This document shows, piece after piece, positions 1 to 11,338 of a stretch of DNA of 34,946 nt. Numbering within the stretch: position 1 is the first letter of the stretch; every line of letters begins with the position of its first letter. The notes under the pieces are model-generated. The model saw only the letters and a program-made list of their open reading frames with translations. It was not told where the DNA came from and did not search any database. A program made the position numbers and the translations under genes. Origin of the DNA: Laetiporus sulphureus 93-53 (taxonomy: Eukaryota > Basidiomycota > Agaricomycetes > Polyporales > Laetiporaceae); assembly GCF_001632365.1 (NCBI RefSeq), contig NW_024468510.1, forward strand, positions 1,018,055 to 1,053,000. The letters run 5' to 3'.

Positions 1-362
1 GCAATACCATTCCCATGGTCTTACTAAGTAGTTCGGAGGTTCGGCATGCATGACACACGTAGTCTGACAGGTAGTGGTAACCAATCAGACAATGTTCATT
101 AGCTAGCGATTCTGGGGTATCAGGGTACCAAGGGTCCCTCTGCTCATGTATATAAGCCAGAGCTCTGAGATGTCTAAGTCCCCCAGACTTATTTTCATCT
201 CTGCTACGCCTATCCATATAGTGTCACCAGCGACCACTTGCAAGTCGCTGCTTTACCTTGATTATCTTTGTGTCCATACTTACGTCGACAACAGTCAGTA
301 AGTGTTTGATCATAAGGTCATAGGCTTAGTCGACGCTCTGCGTCCTAAGTTTGTGATATACA
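1..362 (+). mobile_element. Possible 3' part of an LTR (unassigned family)
   Basis: This stretch has no convincing coding frame. It has a TATA-like tatataag near 149 and ends in atataca at about 362. Immediately after, sequence homologous to the family B LTR starts part-way through that repeat. The simplest reading is that the tail of another LTR, whose 5' end lies off the window, interrupted a family B copy. No target duplication can be checked because the left end is missing. It could equally be unrelated flank. Confidence 0.35.
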
Positions 363-776
363 CAGAGTTTCTCACCTAAAACTGCTCAGTTTTAGTCTCG
401 TCTACACTAGGGCATCGTGCCTGACTATGTCTATGTCTATTGCAATCACGTTCTACGTCTCTGAGATTCTCGACACCGAGAGAGGCAGCACTCTCAGCAG
501 TGGCCTCTAGCTCGATTCAGGTTTCAGCTAGATAAGTCATGTTATCGCATTTTCGTATCTCACGCCATCGCATTTTGCTCGCACACCATCAGTCACGAGT
601 CTCAAACCAGGATTCCATCCTCATCGGACTTCATAGCCCCGCTAGTGCCCAGGAGTTCATCGTCAGTGCTCGATCTAGTCAGAAGCACTCAGGGCTTCAT
701 TGTTGGTGCTTATCCCAGTTCAGAGACTATTAGGGCTTCATCGTCGGTGCCTCACCCAGTTCAGATGCAGTAAGAG
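363..776 (+). mobile_element. Family B LTR fragment (copy 1)
   Basis: This sequence is colinear with three other copies in the window: 1095-2230 on plus, about 16350-16740 on minus, and about 23690-23960 on plus and more diverged. Shared landmarks are the run ending in actcagttttagtctcg, the gagaggcagcactctcagca block and tcatgttatcgcattttcg. It breaks off inside the 41-42 bp leader repeats at about 776, where the upstream end of copy 2 begins, so it is a truncated unit lying head to tail against copy 2. In this copy the site later hit by a solo LTR in copy 2 is uninterrupted, which makes it the empty-site reference. Confidence 0.6.
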
Positions 777-1273
777 GTATGAGCGAGCCATGAAGAAGCA
801 TAGCCAATTACAAGGTGCAGTGCGAGAGCAGAACATGACCAGTTAGGCAACTCAGAAATGAGCAAGTGCGCTAATCAAATGGAAGATAGGGTAGTGGACT
901 GACAAACTCTGAAAGAGCCGGACTTCCAGTTCTCTGACTGTATGATATGAAGAGGGGGCAGGGACAAGCTTTGCGACAGGTTTTAATGGATTGAAAACAC
1001 AATGTATGATCAGAAACATGTTTCAGCGACTCAGCTGGCTCATTTCCAATTCACTATATAATCTACACTATACATAGGAATAAGAGGAGAGTTTTACATG
1101 GAGTTTCTCCACCCAGCACCACTCAGTTTTAGTCTCATCTATGCTAGGGCATCATGCCCGACTACGTCTATGTCTATTGTGATCACATCCTACGTCTCTG
1201 GAATTCTCGACACAGAGAGAGGCAGCACTCTCAGCAGTGGCCTCTAGCTCAACTCGGGTTTCAGCCAGATAAG

Positions 1274-1993
1274 TGTCACAGATTTTCACCACAAAGTCCG
1301 CACGTGACTTTTCTCATGCCACAGATCACGTGCTTCACCAATATCTCACGCCACTCAGCCACAGACGTGACATGTAGAGATCAGGTGATAGTCCACATCA
1401 CATGTTATGGTCCAGACTTGCGGATGATACGGTCAGACCTGTCTATTCCAGGATACAATGAAGGCACCCATTTGGGAACAAAGGGAACAAGGACTATTGT
1501 TATGCATCGGCCTTCCGCTTCCTATTAGTTTAGCCAGAAGCCTAGATAGGCATGATGTTCACGCCGGAGAACAAAAGGGAAACCAAGATAGGCACGATGT
1601 GCACAAGCATTACTGCGGCAACCATCGATCTTTCCACTCATTGTTCTACTTTTGGACATCCTATTGTTTCATGTATGGCCATTAGCTTATACCCGTAGAT
1701 AGGTAGCTTAGGTAAGATAGCCCGCTGTATGTGTATATAAGACCAGCCATGTAGAGGATGAAACTTCAGATTGTTTCTCCTCGTCTACTACCGTAGCACC
1801 CTACTGAGCTCACCAGCCCCATCATATATCTCTTACCCTTTCCTGCATCAACCACCTCGACTAGTAAGTCTTAGGCTCTTGTGTCACATAGGGTTCAGGG
1901 GGATTCTTTGGGATCAGGGGGATCAGGGTGGCACGTTCCACGTGACTGTCCCTTTTTAGTCTTTTTGATCTCTTGTCCGGTGTTACTGTGACA
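1274..1993 (+). mobile_element. Solo LTR of the family A chromovirus
   Basis: The element runs from tgtcacag to ctgtgaca (720 bp) and is flanked by the perfect 5-bp duplication ATAAG (1269-1273 and 1994-1998). Copy 1 at about 530-540 shows the same place uninterrupted, so the insertion is proven by an empty site. Its ends and its R region, including cagattgtttctcctcg and the tatataag box about 30 bp before it, match the LTRs of the full element at 4294-15320. The middle (U3) differs from those LTRs but matches the partial LTR at 34574. No internal sequence remains, as expected after LTR-LTR recombination. Confidence 0.92.
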
Positions 1994-2154
1994 ATAAGTC
2001 ATGTTATCACATTTTCGTATCTCACGCCATCGCATTTCGCTTGCACGCCACCAGTCATGAGTCTCAAATCAGAATTCTGTCCCCATCAGACCCCGTAGCC
2101 CCGCTAGCACCCAGGAGTTCATCGTCGGCACTCGTTTCAGTCAAAAGCACTCAG

Positions 2155-2312
2155 GGCTTCATTGTTGGCGCTTATCCCAGTTTGGAGACTATTAGGGCTT
2201 CGTCGTTAGTGCCTCACCCAGTTCAGAGGCAGTAAGAGGTTGCTCATTGGTGCTTGAGCTAGTTCAGAGGCAATTAGAGCCTCGTCATTGGCACTTGACC
2301 AGCACTTTCCAG
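2155..2312 (+). repeat. Leader minisatellite, about 41-bp units
   Basis: About four imperfect units share a core like agggcttcRtcgtYggtgc followed by a ccagttYRgagRca tail. Corresponding arrays lie in copy 1 (about 686-776, about two units) and in the minus copy (about 16226-16470, six units), so copy number varies between family members. Confidence 0.6.
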
Positions 2313-2690
2313 ATGTAGAAGGTCCTCGTGCCCCAGCCCAGACCTTCAGCCACCACAGTTCACGAGTACAGAAGTCACCAATTGCATTCTACACCCACAC
2401 ACTCCCACATTCTAGCTTTCAACTGCTTCCTGATCAGAGGTGTCTATACAGTCGAGTCTGACACTCACCGATCCAGAAGCGTTGACAATCCAACTCCGTT
2501 TCAAGCATCACAGCCAAATGACTCATGGCCACCCATCACTGCGTTATCATCCAAAGTCTCCTACGACTGTAGCCCAAAAAGACTGCAGATGGACAGAGCC
2601 CCGGTTTGCCTTCCACCAGTAGGGGTTTGGTTAGGAGTGCTGCTCATGGCCAGGACGTGGTTGAGCATATCAACGTCACATTACAATTCA

Positions 2691-4048
2691 TGCTCAGAAG
2701 TATGCCTATTGTGGAGGTGACCTATGAAGACAATGACAAAGTCCTTGGCCACCTTTGAAGACAACTTGGATATGCTTCATGCATGCAGCAAGAGGAATTA
2801 AGTCGTGAAACTATCCAATATGTGATTGGCGACAAACTCACCGCTGATCGCATCCGAGGACTGCAACAATTTTGTGGCCGGGAGCTCAACTCACTTGATC
2901 GGCTAGATTTCATTGTTCCAGCCTTCAGATGGCTGCACCTGCAGGTGACATTTGTGAAGTCACTGCATAAGCAATACCTCAGGACTGATGCGGGAATGGG
3001 ATTGAAACATGCCTTCACTTTGCTAGAACATAAAGGCCTCGATCAGGTGTCGACGAAGGGCCCATTTCATGATAATCTGGAGTGCGTGCTGTGTCACGTT
3101 CTTGAGGCACATATCAGGACATGCTGGCTCTGAGTGAGCAATGAGCCTTCAATAGAGAATTTAATGCACTGGGAGCCAAAAGACTTGCAAGACCTGGCAA
3201 AGACAATCATAAGAGAATATGCAAGCACTGCTGCCATTCTCTCCATGAAGCATAGTGGTACACAAATGGATGAGGTAAAGATGTGCGCCATCATGTTCAT
3301 CCATGATGCATTACAGTATATGGTGCTCGATGGCGCTATCAAGAATGGCAATGTTGGGCTCATGGAGGTGATGCTACCACATCTACTTATAAGATTTGCT
3401 GACTGACACAATTCGCACTACACAACAGAGGTCTTGGAATTGCTGCAAGGCTTAAATCGTGAATGGCCGTCTGCTGTGGCATGAGTTGCTTACCTAGTGT
3501 TATAGCTTTCTGCAGAATAGCTAAATATTGTTTTCAGTAATTTCATCAGAAAACACTGTTGGCTAGTGAATAGTACTGGGAAAAGGGATGGACATACCCC
3601 AGTTGACCATGCACAGGAAGCAAACATAGGGAAAATCAAGGTCACACTTCGCTCACAAGGGCCAAACAGTGATTGGGAGTATCTCAAAAAGCTGCATCCT
3701 GTCATTCCAGTGATTCAAGCCATCTCGAGTCATATGGAAAGGGAATTTGTGACGTGGAAGAGGTACTCGCATCATACAACACCAGGTGATCAGAAAGGGA
3801 TCGCGTTACTACAGAAAGCATATGAAACATCACAGATACACAAGACACCTCCAGGGCGAAAACTGGGCCCCAATGAGCAAGTATTGGACTTCTACAACAT
3901 TGGATTGGTGACAATCATGAAGCCTCTTGCTCGATGGGTTGACGGGTGCACATTTGAATGGGCAGAAGGTGAAGACTGGTCCAACCTGACAGATGAGGAT
4001 GCAGCAATGTTCATAATAGGTGAAGATGACGAATCTGAGTCAATATAA
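2691..4048 (+). pseudogene. DUF6589-type protein, central and C-terminal part
   Basis: From about 2702 to the TAA at 4046-4048 the sequence reads in a single frame interrupted by TGA codons at 2756, 3131 and 3404, another near 3482, and two TAGs in a short stretch at about 3495-3545 that may be an intron remnant. Diagnostic features are GDKLTADRIRGL (about 2832), SLHKQYLRT (about 2959), KGPFHDNL (about 3057), the EAH.R.CWL block (about 3109), YTTEVLELLQGL (about 3420), GKRDG, RSQGPN.DWEYLKKLHP (about 3651) and an acidic C-terminus. These fit the DUF6589 family of Agaricomycete proteins, whose function is unknown and which are often repeat-associated. The N-terminal half is absent here. The homology begins directly after the family B leader. 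Most stops are compatible with CGA-to-TGA change. Confidence 0.75.
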
Positions 4049-4293
4049 TCATAAATCTAGTATGACAGTGTGCATAGGCATAGAAGAAGGGCCAAATTGT
4101 GTGAGAGAACAATGAGACTGCTGGTTGACTGGCTGATTATGAGATGCTGCTGATGCAATATGATAGAGAGGCAGTGATTCAATCTAAAAATGACTATCAG
4201 AGGGCTTCACATGTGATATGCGAATGAGGACACACCGATAAAGGCAGCTGATGGTCTATGAACAGATCCTCAACAACATGATATTCATGCATC
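4049..4293. other. Downstream flank of the DUF6589 pseudogene, no gene seen
   Basis: No supported coding region was found here. The last five bases (GCATC, 4289-4293) are the left target duplication of the chromovirus. Joined to 15326, this was the continuous sequence before that insertion. Confidence 0.5.
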
Positions 4294-5012
4294 TGTCACA
4301 GCACCGCTGGATAAGAGAGCAAAGAGACTCAAAAAGGAACGGTCACGTGGAACATGCTGCCCTAATCCCCCTGATCCCTGTGATCCCCCTGAACCCTTAT
4401 GTGGTGCAAGAGCCCAAGACTTACTTGTTGGTGATGCAAGCAGTGGAAAGGGTGAGAGATATATGAAGGAGCTGGTAGGCTCAGTAAGGTGCTACAGTGG
4501 TAGACGAGGAGAAACAATCTGAAGTTTCGTCCTCTATATGCTGTCTTTATATACATGTACAGGAGCCTGATTATATAACCTTCATCGTACCACTACTACA
4601 AAATAGATGATTGGCTATCTACATATCTAGGCAACTAAACTATACACAGAACAATAAGTGGGAAGATCTATCTGTAAGTAGAACAATAGATGAGAAGATC
4701 GATGTTCTCCCATGGCAATGGTGAGACGATTCATCCTATTGTGGTAATGGCTATACCTTGAGCTGATTGCCTAGATGATCCCGAACAATGGTCCTTGTTC
4801 CCTTTGTTCCTAAATGGGTGCCTCTATTGTATCCTGGAGTAGACAGGTCTGACCGTATCATCTGTGGGTCTGGACCATAACATGTGATGTGAACTATCAC
4901 CTGATCTCTACGTGTCACGTCTGTGGCTGAGTGGCATGAGATATTGGTGAAGCACGTGATCTGTGGTGTGAGAAAAGTCATGTGCAGACTTTTGTGGCAA
5001 AAATCTGTGACA
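4294..5012 (-). repeat. 3' LTR of the family A chromovirus
   Basis: It starts and ends with the inverted motif tgtcacag/ctgtgaca. On the minus strand it carries a tatataaag box followed by the cagattgtttctcctcg start region, as in the 5' LTR. Short open frames inside it are not genes. Confidence 0.93.
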
Positions 5013-5025
5013 CTACCCTCCTCTC
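5013..5025 (-). other. Polypurine tract
   Basis: On the minus strand gagaggagggtag lies directly against the 3' LTR. This is where plus-strand DNA synthesis would be primed in an LTR retrotransposon. Confidence 0.75.
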
Positions 5026-5507
5026 AAGGCTCATTGTCCCGAGGAGCCAAAACCTTTATTTCCCCTTTTTGTTGCTCGCAACAGTTGGTAGCTTCAGGAG
5101 GGAAGCCCTTCAGCATAATACTCGAAGATTATCTGGGCTATCCGGTCTCCTGGCTTGACCGAAAATACAAAATCCATTGTGTTAATCAGTACGACCTTGA
5201 GTTCTCCAGTGTAATCAGGGTCAACGACTCCTGCGCCCACATCAATTTCTCATGCAGCCAGTCTGCTGAGTGGAGCTATTCATGTATAGGTATGCTTGGG
5301 AGGATCAATTGTGACTCCCGTTCCTACCACAGCTCATGAATGTGGAGGGATTTCATGCATTTCTGCTGCATAAATATCCCATCCTGCTGCTTCGTTTGAG
5401 GATTGTTTCAGTGATTTGGCATTGTCTGTCATTTTATAATATAGGAAGAACTCATCCGGGTGGTCGGACATGTTGATTGTGTGTGTGAATATTGGTGCAA
5501 CTTCGTA
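5026..5507 (-). other. 3' untranslated part of the chromovirus
   Basis: This region lies between the pol stop (5508-5510) and the polypurine tract. I see no supported coding frame on either strand. Confidence 0.5.
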
Positions 5508-6840
5508 TTAGGATAATTCGAAACGTTTTCCACCAAAAGTGATGACCCTGATTGGTGCTTTGGCTGCATCTGGGTGTTGCTGGTGGAATTCTTGAAGGAG
5601 CTCATCGGTGTTGGTGAGATTTGTTCAGGGTTCCCATGTATGGTCGGAATTGTCATAGCCTTTCCATTCAACGAGGTATTGGACCCTTCCCCTCATGACC
5701 TTTGAGTCTAGTATTTCTTCAACTTTGAATTCTGGTTCTCCTTCGAGATCTATAGCTGGGGGTTTTGGGGGTTCACAGTTTGCGACCGTGTCTTGGTGAT
5801 ATATGATCAACTTGCTAGCATGGAAGACCGGGTGAACCTTCATTTGCTTGGGCAATTCCAGTTTGAACGTGACTGGGCCTAGCTTCTGAAGTACTTTGAA
5901 AGGTCCGAAGTTTTGTGTGCCTAGCTTTGTAGATTTGACTTTCACTCATAGGTCCTTTCCCTTGAGTAGTACTAGGTCTCCGACTTTGAATGGGACTTCT
6001 CCCTTTTTCTCGTCAAAGTACCATTTCATCCGTGAAGCTGAAACTTCCAATGCTGCCTTTGCCTGTTCTTGTGCCTCAGATCGGTGGGTGAATAGATGTT
6101 CCAATGAAGGGTGACATATTGATTCGTGTACGTCTGGTGCCATTTTTGGATGTCGGCCATATTCGACAAAGAATGGGGAAAGTGTGGTGGACTCATGGGT
6201 CTGGTTGTTGTGTAAGAATTCTGCCGTTGGCAGATAGTAGACCCAATCATTTTGCCTGTGATTACAGTACATGCGGAGGTACTGTTCCAACACCTGGTTA
6301 ACCCTTTCTGTTTGACCATCTGTTTGGGGGTGGTATGCCATAGACATTGTAGACTTTATACTGAGCTTCTGACAAAACTCCTGGAATAGTTTGCTCGCAA
6401 ACTGAGTACCTCTGTCTGAGATAATCTGGCACGGCAATCTGTGGAGTTTGAAGACTTCATTATAGAATACATTAGCAACTTGCAACGATGTGACTGTGTC
6501 GTCAATTGCATAGGAGTGCGCTCATCTCGTGAATCTGTCTACGACGACAAGTATTGCTGTCTTCCTTTCTCCCCTAAAGTCCATGGCTGGAGGAAGTTGT
6601 GTAATGAGATCGACTGTGACAATTTCCCATGGTCCTCCTGGTACCTCATTTGGTTGTAGTAGTCCGTATGGTTTTTTTCCTGGAGTACTTGTTGCATTAA
6701 CAACTGTCGCAACCTTGTACATATTGCTTAACCATTACAGACATTCCTGGCCACCAATAATTCCGAGTGATGAGCTCCAATATTTTGAACCTGCCTGGTG
6801 TCCAGCTGGTAATGTGTCATGATGGAGCTTTATTAGGTCA
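5508..6840 (-). pseudogene. Chromovirus integrase with C-terminal chromodomain
   Basis: Reading on the minus strand, an HHCC zinc-binding region (LHHDTLPAGH, then NYWWPG) is followed by the catalytic core. Landmarks are PWEIVTVDLIT, the FTR motif, ISDRGTQFAS and YHPQTDGQTERVNQ, so the three catalytic acidic residues are visible. After a GDLVLL region and [11 protein letters not shown] comes a chromodomain (FKVEEILDS, then YLVEWKGY and WEP), and the frame ends at a TAA at 5508-5510. Integrase would join element cDNA to the host chromosome; the chromodomain probably guides it to modified chromatin. The region is broken by a TGA after the zinc finger (near 6732), a frame change near 6500 and stops near 5943 and 5622. 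Confidence 0.92.
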
Positions 6841-7049
6841 AGGCATAGCTGTTGATCTTTTGAGACATAAACCTTTTCGCGATGGAGCAGCAGTCCGTGC
6901 TCAAAGTTCCATTCTGCGAGGTTTTTCCAAATTCGTGCTGTCCTGTAGTCAAAAGCGCATGATAATCTTTGGTCATTGTGTCATCTGTGAGTGCCTTCTT
7001 GATCCTTTTCAGTAGTTGAGCATCATCAACTTCAGATGTGTGAGTGGGT

Positions 7050-8514
7050 CGAATCGCATTGATAGCGAAAAATTCAGGTTTTAACAGCATTTGGTTCGAA
7101 TTGTCACTGTCTACCCCCCTCTCATGGTCTGGCCTCCTGGACAGAGGATTGGCATGTAGCATAGTCTTTCCAGGTCAGTGACTGAGTATAAAATTGAATC
7201 TGGTGAGGAATAATGACCAGCGCACTTGGCGCTGGGATAACTTCTATGCCTGGTGGAAGTATGTAAGGTTGAGGTGGTCTGACCAAATCTCAATGGGTTC
7301 TGGGTGTCCTTCTAAGTAGTGCCAGTATTCTTCTAGTGCCCGAATAATTGCAAGCATTTCTTTGTCATAAATCTCATAGTTTCTCTCATGTTCGTTGAGT
7401 GACTTTGAGTAGTATGCAACTGGATGCCATAGCTTGTCTTCTCCCAGTTGTTCAAGTACTGTGCCAGTTGCATAGTCTGAAGAATTTGTCTCCAGTCAGT
7501 AGGGTGCAGTATCATTGGGGAGTTATAGGATCAGGGCTGAAGTGAATGTCATTTTAAGTGCACTGAAGGCTTGGTCTTGCTCTTCCTTCCATTGCCAGGG
7601 CACGTCCTTACAGGTGAGAAGTGTTAAAGGTCATGCAAGTTTCACAAAGTCCTTTATAATTCATCTGTAGAAATTTGCGAATCCTAAAAAGGCCTGTACT
7701 TGTTTGACCTTTGTCGGTGCGGGCCAGCCAAGTACACCTCTGACTTTAGCAGGGTCCATCTGTACCGAGTTCTTGCTGATGATCATTCCAAGATACTCAA
7801 TTGAGGACTGTTCAAAGAAGCATTTCTCCAGTTTGGCATATAAGTCATGGTTCTGGAGGTGCTGGAGAACCGCTTTTACTAGTCATCAGTGTTCTTCGAG
7901 ATCGTCCGTAAGAATGAGGATGTCGTCTAAGTAGACTACCACCTTTCCAGTACGAATTAAGTCTTCAAGGACCATATTCATCATTGTTTGGAAGGTGCTG
8001 GGAGCGTTGCAGAAACTGAAGTACATTACGGTAGGTTCGAAGAGGCCACGATGCATGATGAAGGTGGCCTTTTCTTTGTCCCCTTCCCTAATCCTTATGT
8101 TGTTGAACCCCCATCTCAGATCAAGCTTCGTAAATATACTAGCATGTAAGAGTCTGTCGATGAGGTCCGAAATGCGTGGGATCAGGAACTTGTTCTTCTT
8201 TGTTACTGCATTGAGGTTCCTATAGTCTTGTACTAGCCTCAGTGATCCGTCTTTCTTTTTAATGAAGAAGACAGGGGCTGCAGTTGGACTCCTTGATCTC
8301 TTGATGTATCCTTTGGCCAACTCGTGGTCTATTCACATGTCAAGCGAATTCCTTTCCTGTAGGTTCATAGGATATAACTTTGCCGGGCATGGTAACGATG
8401 CCTCCAGAACAAGTTCGATTGGATGATCATAGGGCTTTCTTGTGGGCATTCGTTCTGACTGCTTCTTGGAGAACACATCGCCATACTCGTAGAAGTGTTT
8501 AGGGACATAGGCTG
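7050..8514 (-). pseudogene. Chromovirus reverse transcriptase and RNase H
   Basis: The minus-strand reading begins in the pre-RT region (MPTRKPYDHPIEL) and continues through GYIKRSRSP.AAPVFFIKKK, VQDYRNLN, FTKLDLRWGFNNIRI and the YLDDILIL catalytic box near 7920-7940. The connection (QAFLGFANFYR) leads to RNase H motifs (HPVAYYSKSL, YEIYDKEMLAII, WSDHLNLTYF), ending in HANPLSRRPDH. Together these copy element RNA into DNA and degrade the RNA strand. At least seven in-frame stops are present, several of them TGA where the family has arginine (for example after FYR). The LINE target duplication (8515-8528) marks the upstream break. Confidence 0.93.
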
Positions 8515-8530
8515 ACCAGTAGTCTTTGCT

Positions 8531-11101
8531 GCATCTAACTATTCAGCGTCTGGCATCTCCGGAGTGTCATGGCGGCTCCTAAAATGGGTTTGGTGGTCTG
8601 GTGCGCGTCATACTCTTTTTCTTTTTCTATCCTCTTCTTTGTGCCTGGGTTACCTCCCCGCCCCACTTCGGGCTGCAGCGGTTGTGTACTTGCCCAAACC
8701 GGGCAAGGCGGATTACACCGCACCCAAGTCCCACTGACCAATTGCGCTATTAGAAACCCTGAGCAAAGTCCTCGAAAAAGTGGTTGCTGCCCGTTTCAAC
8801 TTTCAAATCGGTGCTCACAATCTTGTGCCCGGCTCGCAGTTTGATGGGCGGGGCCAACACTCCGTCGTGGATGCGGGAGTCACTCTGATGCACCGTGTAC
8901 GCACTGCATGGGAAAACGGTTTCTCCGCTACCTTACTGTGTATGGACGTCGAAGGCTATTACAATAACATTCGCCACGACGTCCTTCACTCAGCTCTCCT
9001 TTCTTTGGGTTTCCCCACAAATGAGGTCCTATGGACCATGTCATTCCTTTCCTCACGCACCGTGCGGCCCAAACTCAATTCCGAGCTGGGTCCGTCATAC
9101 CACGTCGCTGCGCTAGGCATCCCACAGGGATCGCCTCTGTCGCCAGTCCTCTCTACTATATACTCTTCCCCGCTGTATGCGAACCTTGATCCGTTCACGC
9201 ACCCCCAGCAGTCTACGGCAGGCTACGTGGACGATTTTGCTCTCCTTATTGTTTCTCCCTCGCTGAACGAGAACACTGCCATCATCCAACGCACTCTACC
9301 TAGTGTGGGCACCACACTTCACCAGCTTGGGCTGACCATTGGCATGGCGAAAACTGAGCTTATACACTTTACCTCCCCGAGATGCTCCCTTGACGTCAAC
9401 CCCCCCCTGCGGGTTCAGTGGGATGGGCGGGATCTCACCATTCAATCTGCTTCATATTTGCACTGGCTCGGCATCTGGTATGACCGACACCTAACCTCCA
9501 CCCACCACATTCGAGTCATGGCAGCCCGGGCTTCGTCCTGCGTTGCCGCTTTCCGCATGCTCGCCAACACACAGTGAGGCATGACGGTCGCGCAAGCCCG
9601 TTTGCTATACCTTATCACCATCCTTCCCATTCTCACCTTTGGTAGCCCCGTGTGGTATAACCCGCGGGGCCCACGCTCACTCTTTCAACCTTTGCAACAG
9701 GTACAAAATGACGCACTGCGGTGGTTTACGGGAGCATGGCGGTCTACCCCCCACCATGTCCTCAACCTAATATCCAGTGTCCTGCCGATGAGACACCAGC
9801 TCGACAAGCTCAACGGCCTTGCCGCCGCTCGCCTCCTCACCCTCTCGGACTCCCACCCGGTGACCCACTGCCTGGCGGCAAACCGTGCTGCCCACCCGCC
9901 CAATTTCTCCCACCTCAACCCCACCGTGCCTATCCGCCACGGCACCAGCGTGGTGGATGTGCTCGAACAAACCCTGCCCAAGCGAGTGGCACGCCTTCTC
10001 CCCTGGTTGCAGCCACCCTGGGATCCTGCGCATCCGTGGGATGAGCGGGTTCACGTCTGTGTCCCTCCGCCTACCAAAGACGGCTCCAAGGAGTACCTAC
10101 GCTCATTTTTCTTCCCTCTTTTGCACTCTTCCATCCCCCTCCCTGGTGCCCTGTGGGTCTTCACCGACGGCTCCCAGATCACCCAGCCCAACCCCGCCCC
10201 ACGGAACCGATGAGCAGGTGCAGGTGCGTGTATCATTCACCAGGGTGTGATAAAGTATGAGCGAGCTTGGAGCATGGGTCACCAGGCCGAGGTGTATGAC
10301 GCAGAACTCTTCGCAATGGCGGCGGTCGCCAGCCGCTTTGCCAGTTTTCTGGCAACCTACCCCATGATTACCCACATTTACCTCTGCGCAGACAACCGCG
10401 CTGCCCTGTCCAATGTCCTGTCACTGAGCCCACACAGTGGCCAGCCATTTTCCCTTCGCTTTCGGGCACTTCTCGCTCCTCTCATGGGGCAATATCCACT
10501 TTTGAACATTTCGCTGCTATGGGTTCCCGGGCACACGGGTGTACTGGGTAACGAGGTGGCAGACCGGCTAGCCAAGGAAGGCACGTCCCTACCCGATAGT
10601 GTCCTACCCACCTTAACGTGGGTCCGGCGCTGGGCGCGCGAGCGAGCGACCACCTCCTGGCAAACCGAGTTCCGTTACACCGATCGACCCACTGCAATAC
10701 GGTCCTCGTGGCCATCCCTGCCTTCCCAGACGCTACACCCTGTTTTCACTTCTAAATATTATGAACGCGACGTTGAAGCCAGGTTAACCCAAGCCTTAAC
10801 GGGCTATGGCTACCTGGCCCCTTATTTCTCTTCTCACTTTGGGATGGCGGGCCCCGCTCGTCACTTCCATGGCGCACCCTGTGTATGTGATCTAACCACC
10901 CCCAGCACCCGCACCCACGTCATGCTGCGCTGCCCGAGACATGCGCACGCAAGGCACCTGCTCTTCCAGAACCCCAAGCCCACCCTCCTGGATTTACGTC
11001 GGCTATGGCACCACCCCACCCGCCTTCATCGCCTCATCACTTTCATTTCTACTACACCTGTCTTCTCCGCCGTGGCCCTTGCGCCCCCGGACCCTGGCTG
11101 A
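8531..11101 (+). pseudogene. LINE ORF2: RT, RNase H and C-terminal zinc motif
   Basis: One frame runs from 8531 to the TGA at 11099-11101 with only three internal stops, all TGA: 8735-8737, 9575-9577 and 10211-10213. RT landmarks are LLKW, YLPKPGKADY, PIALLETLSKVLEK, MDVEGYYNNI, GIPQGSPLSP and the YVDD box at 9224-9235. RNase H follows with FTDGS (about 10160), AELFAMA, CADNRAAL and VPGHTGVLGNEVADRLAKEG. A C-terminal PCVCD...THVMLRCPRH motif resembles the last zinc-binding part of Tad-like ORF2. The N-terminal endonuclease and ORF1 are missing through 5' truncation. The three stops sit where the family usually has arginine, consistent with C-to-T change in CGA codons. Confidence 0.93.
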
Positions 11102-11238
11102 TACGCCTTACCCTCGCGGCACTGATGTGACCAATCCCTTTATTTACTCATAGTCTACACGTCGACACTTCCTCGTGCGGTTTCACCCCTGTATTTACAC
11201 CCTTCCAACCGTGCATAGCGCGGTATAGAAATAAATGT

Positions 11239-11338
11239 NNNNNNNNNNNNNNNNNNNNNNNNNNNNNNNNNNNNNNNNNNNNNNNNNNNNNNNNNNNNNN
11301 NNNNNNNNNNNNNNNNNNNNNNNNNNNNNNNNNNNNNN
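11239..11338. other. Assembly gap of 100 N
   Basis: Exactly 100 N lie between the LINE 3' end and its A-tract. This is a typical placeholder for an unresolved length, probably because of the poly-A run. Open frames that cross it are artefacts. Confidence 0.98.

Larger units (their letters stand above)
777..2690 (+). mobile_element. Family B LTR plus leader (copy 2), split by a solo LTR
   Basis: This is the longest plus-strand family B copy. It starts near atgagcgagcc at 779, has a promoter-like tatataat near 1056, and runs through the LTR-type block, the leader minisatellite (about 2155-2312) and a further 350 bp of leader that ends near gagcatatca at about 2670. The minus copy at 15806-17055 matches over the same span. 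The family A solo LTR at 1274-1993 is a later insertion. The exact LTR/leader border is not visible to me. Short open frames here are not supported by homology. Confidence 0.65.

Noticed and set aside
2328..2720. 130-codon plus-strand frame in the family B leader
   Set aside because: The leader is shared between copies but this frame is not kept open in the minus copy or in copy 4.
8535..8741. Minus-strand frame over the LINE 5' end
   Set aside because: It crosses only LINE sequence in antisense; the plus frame here matches RT.
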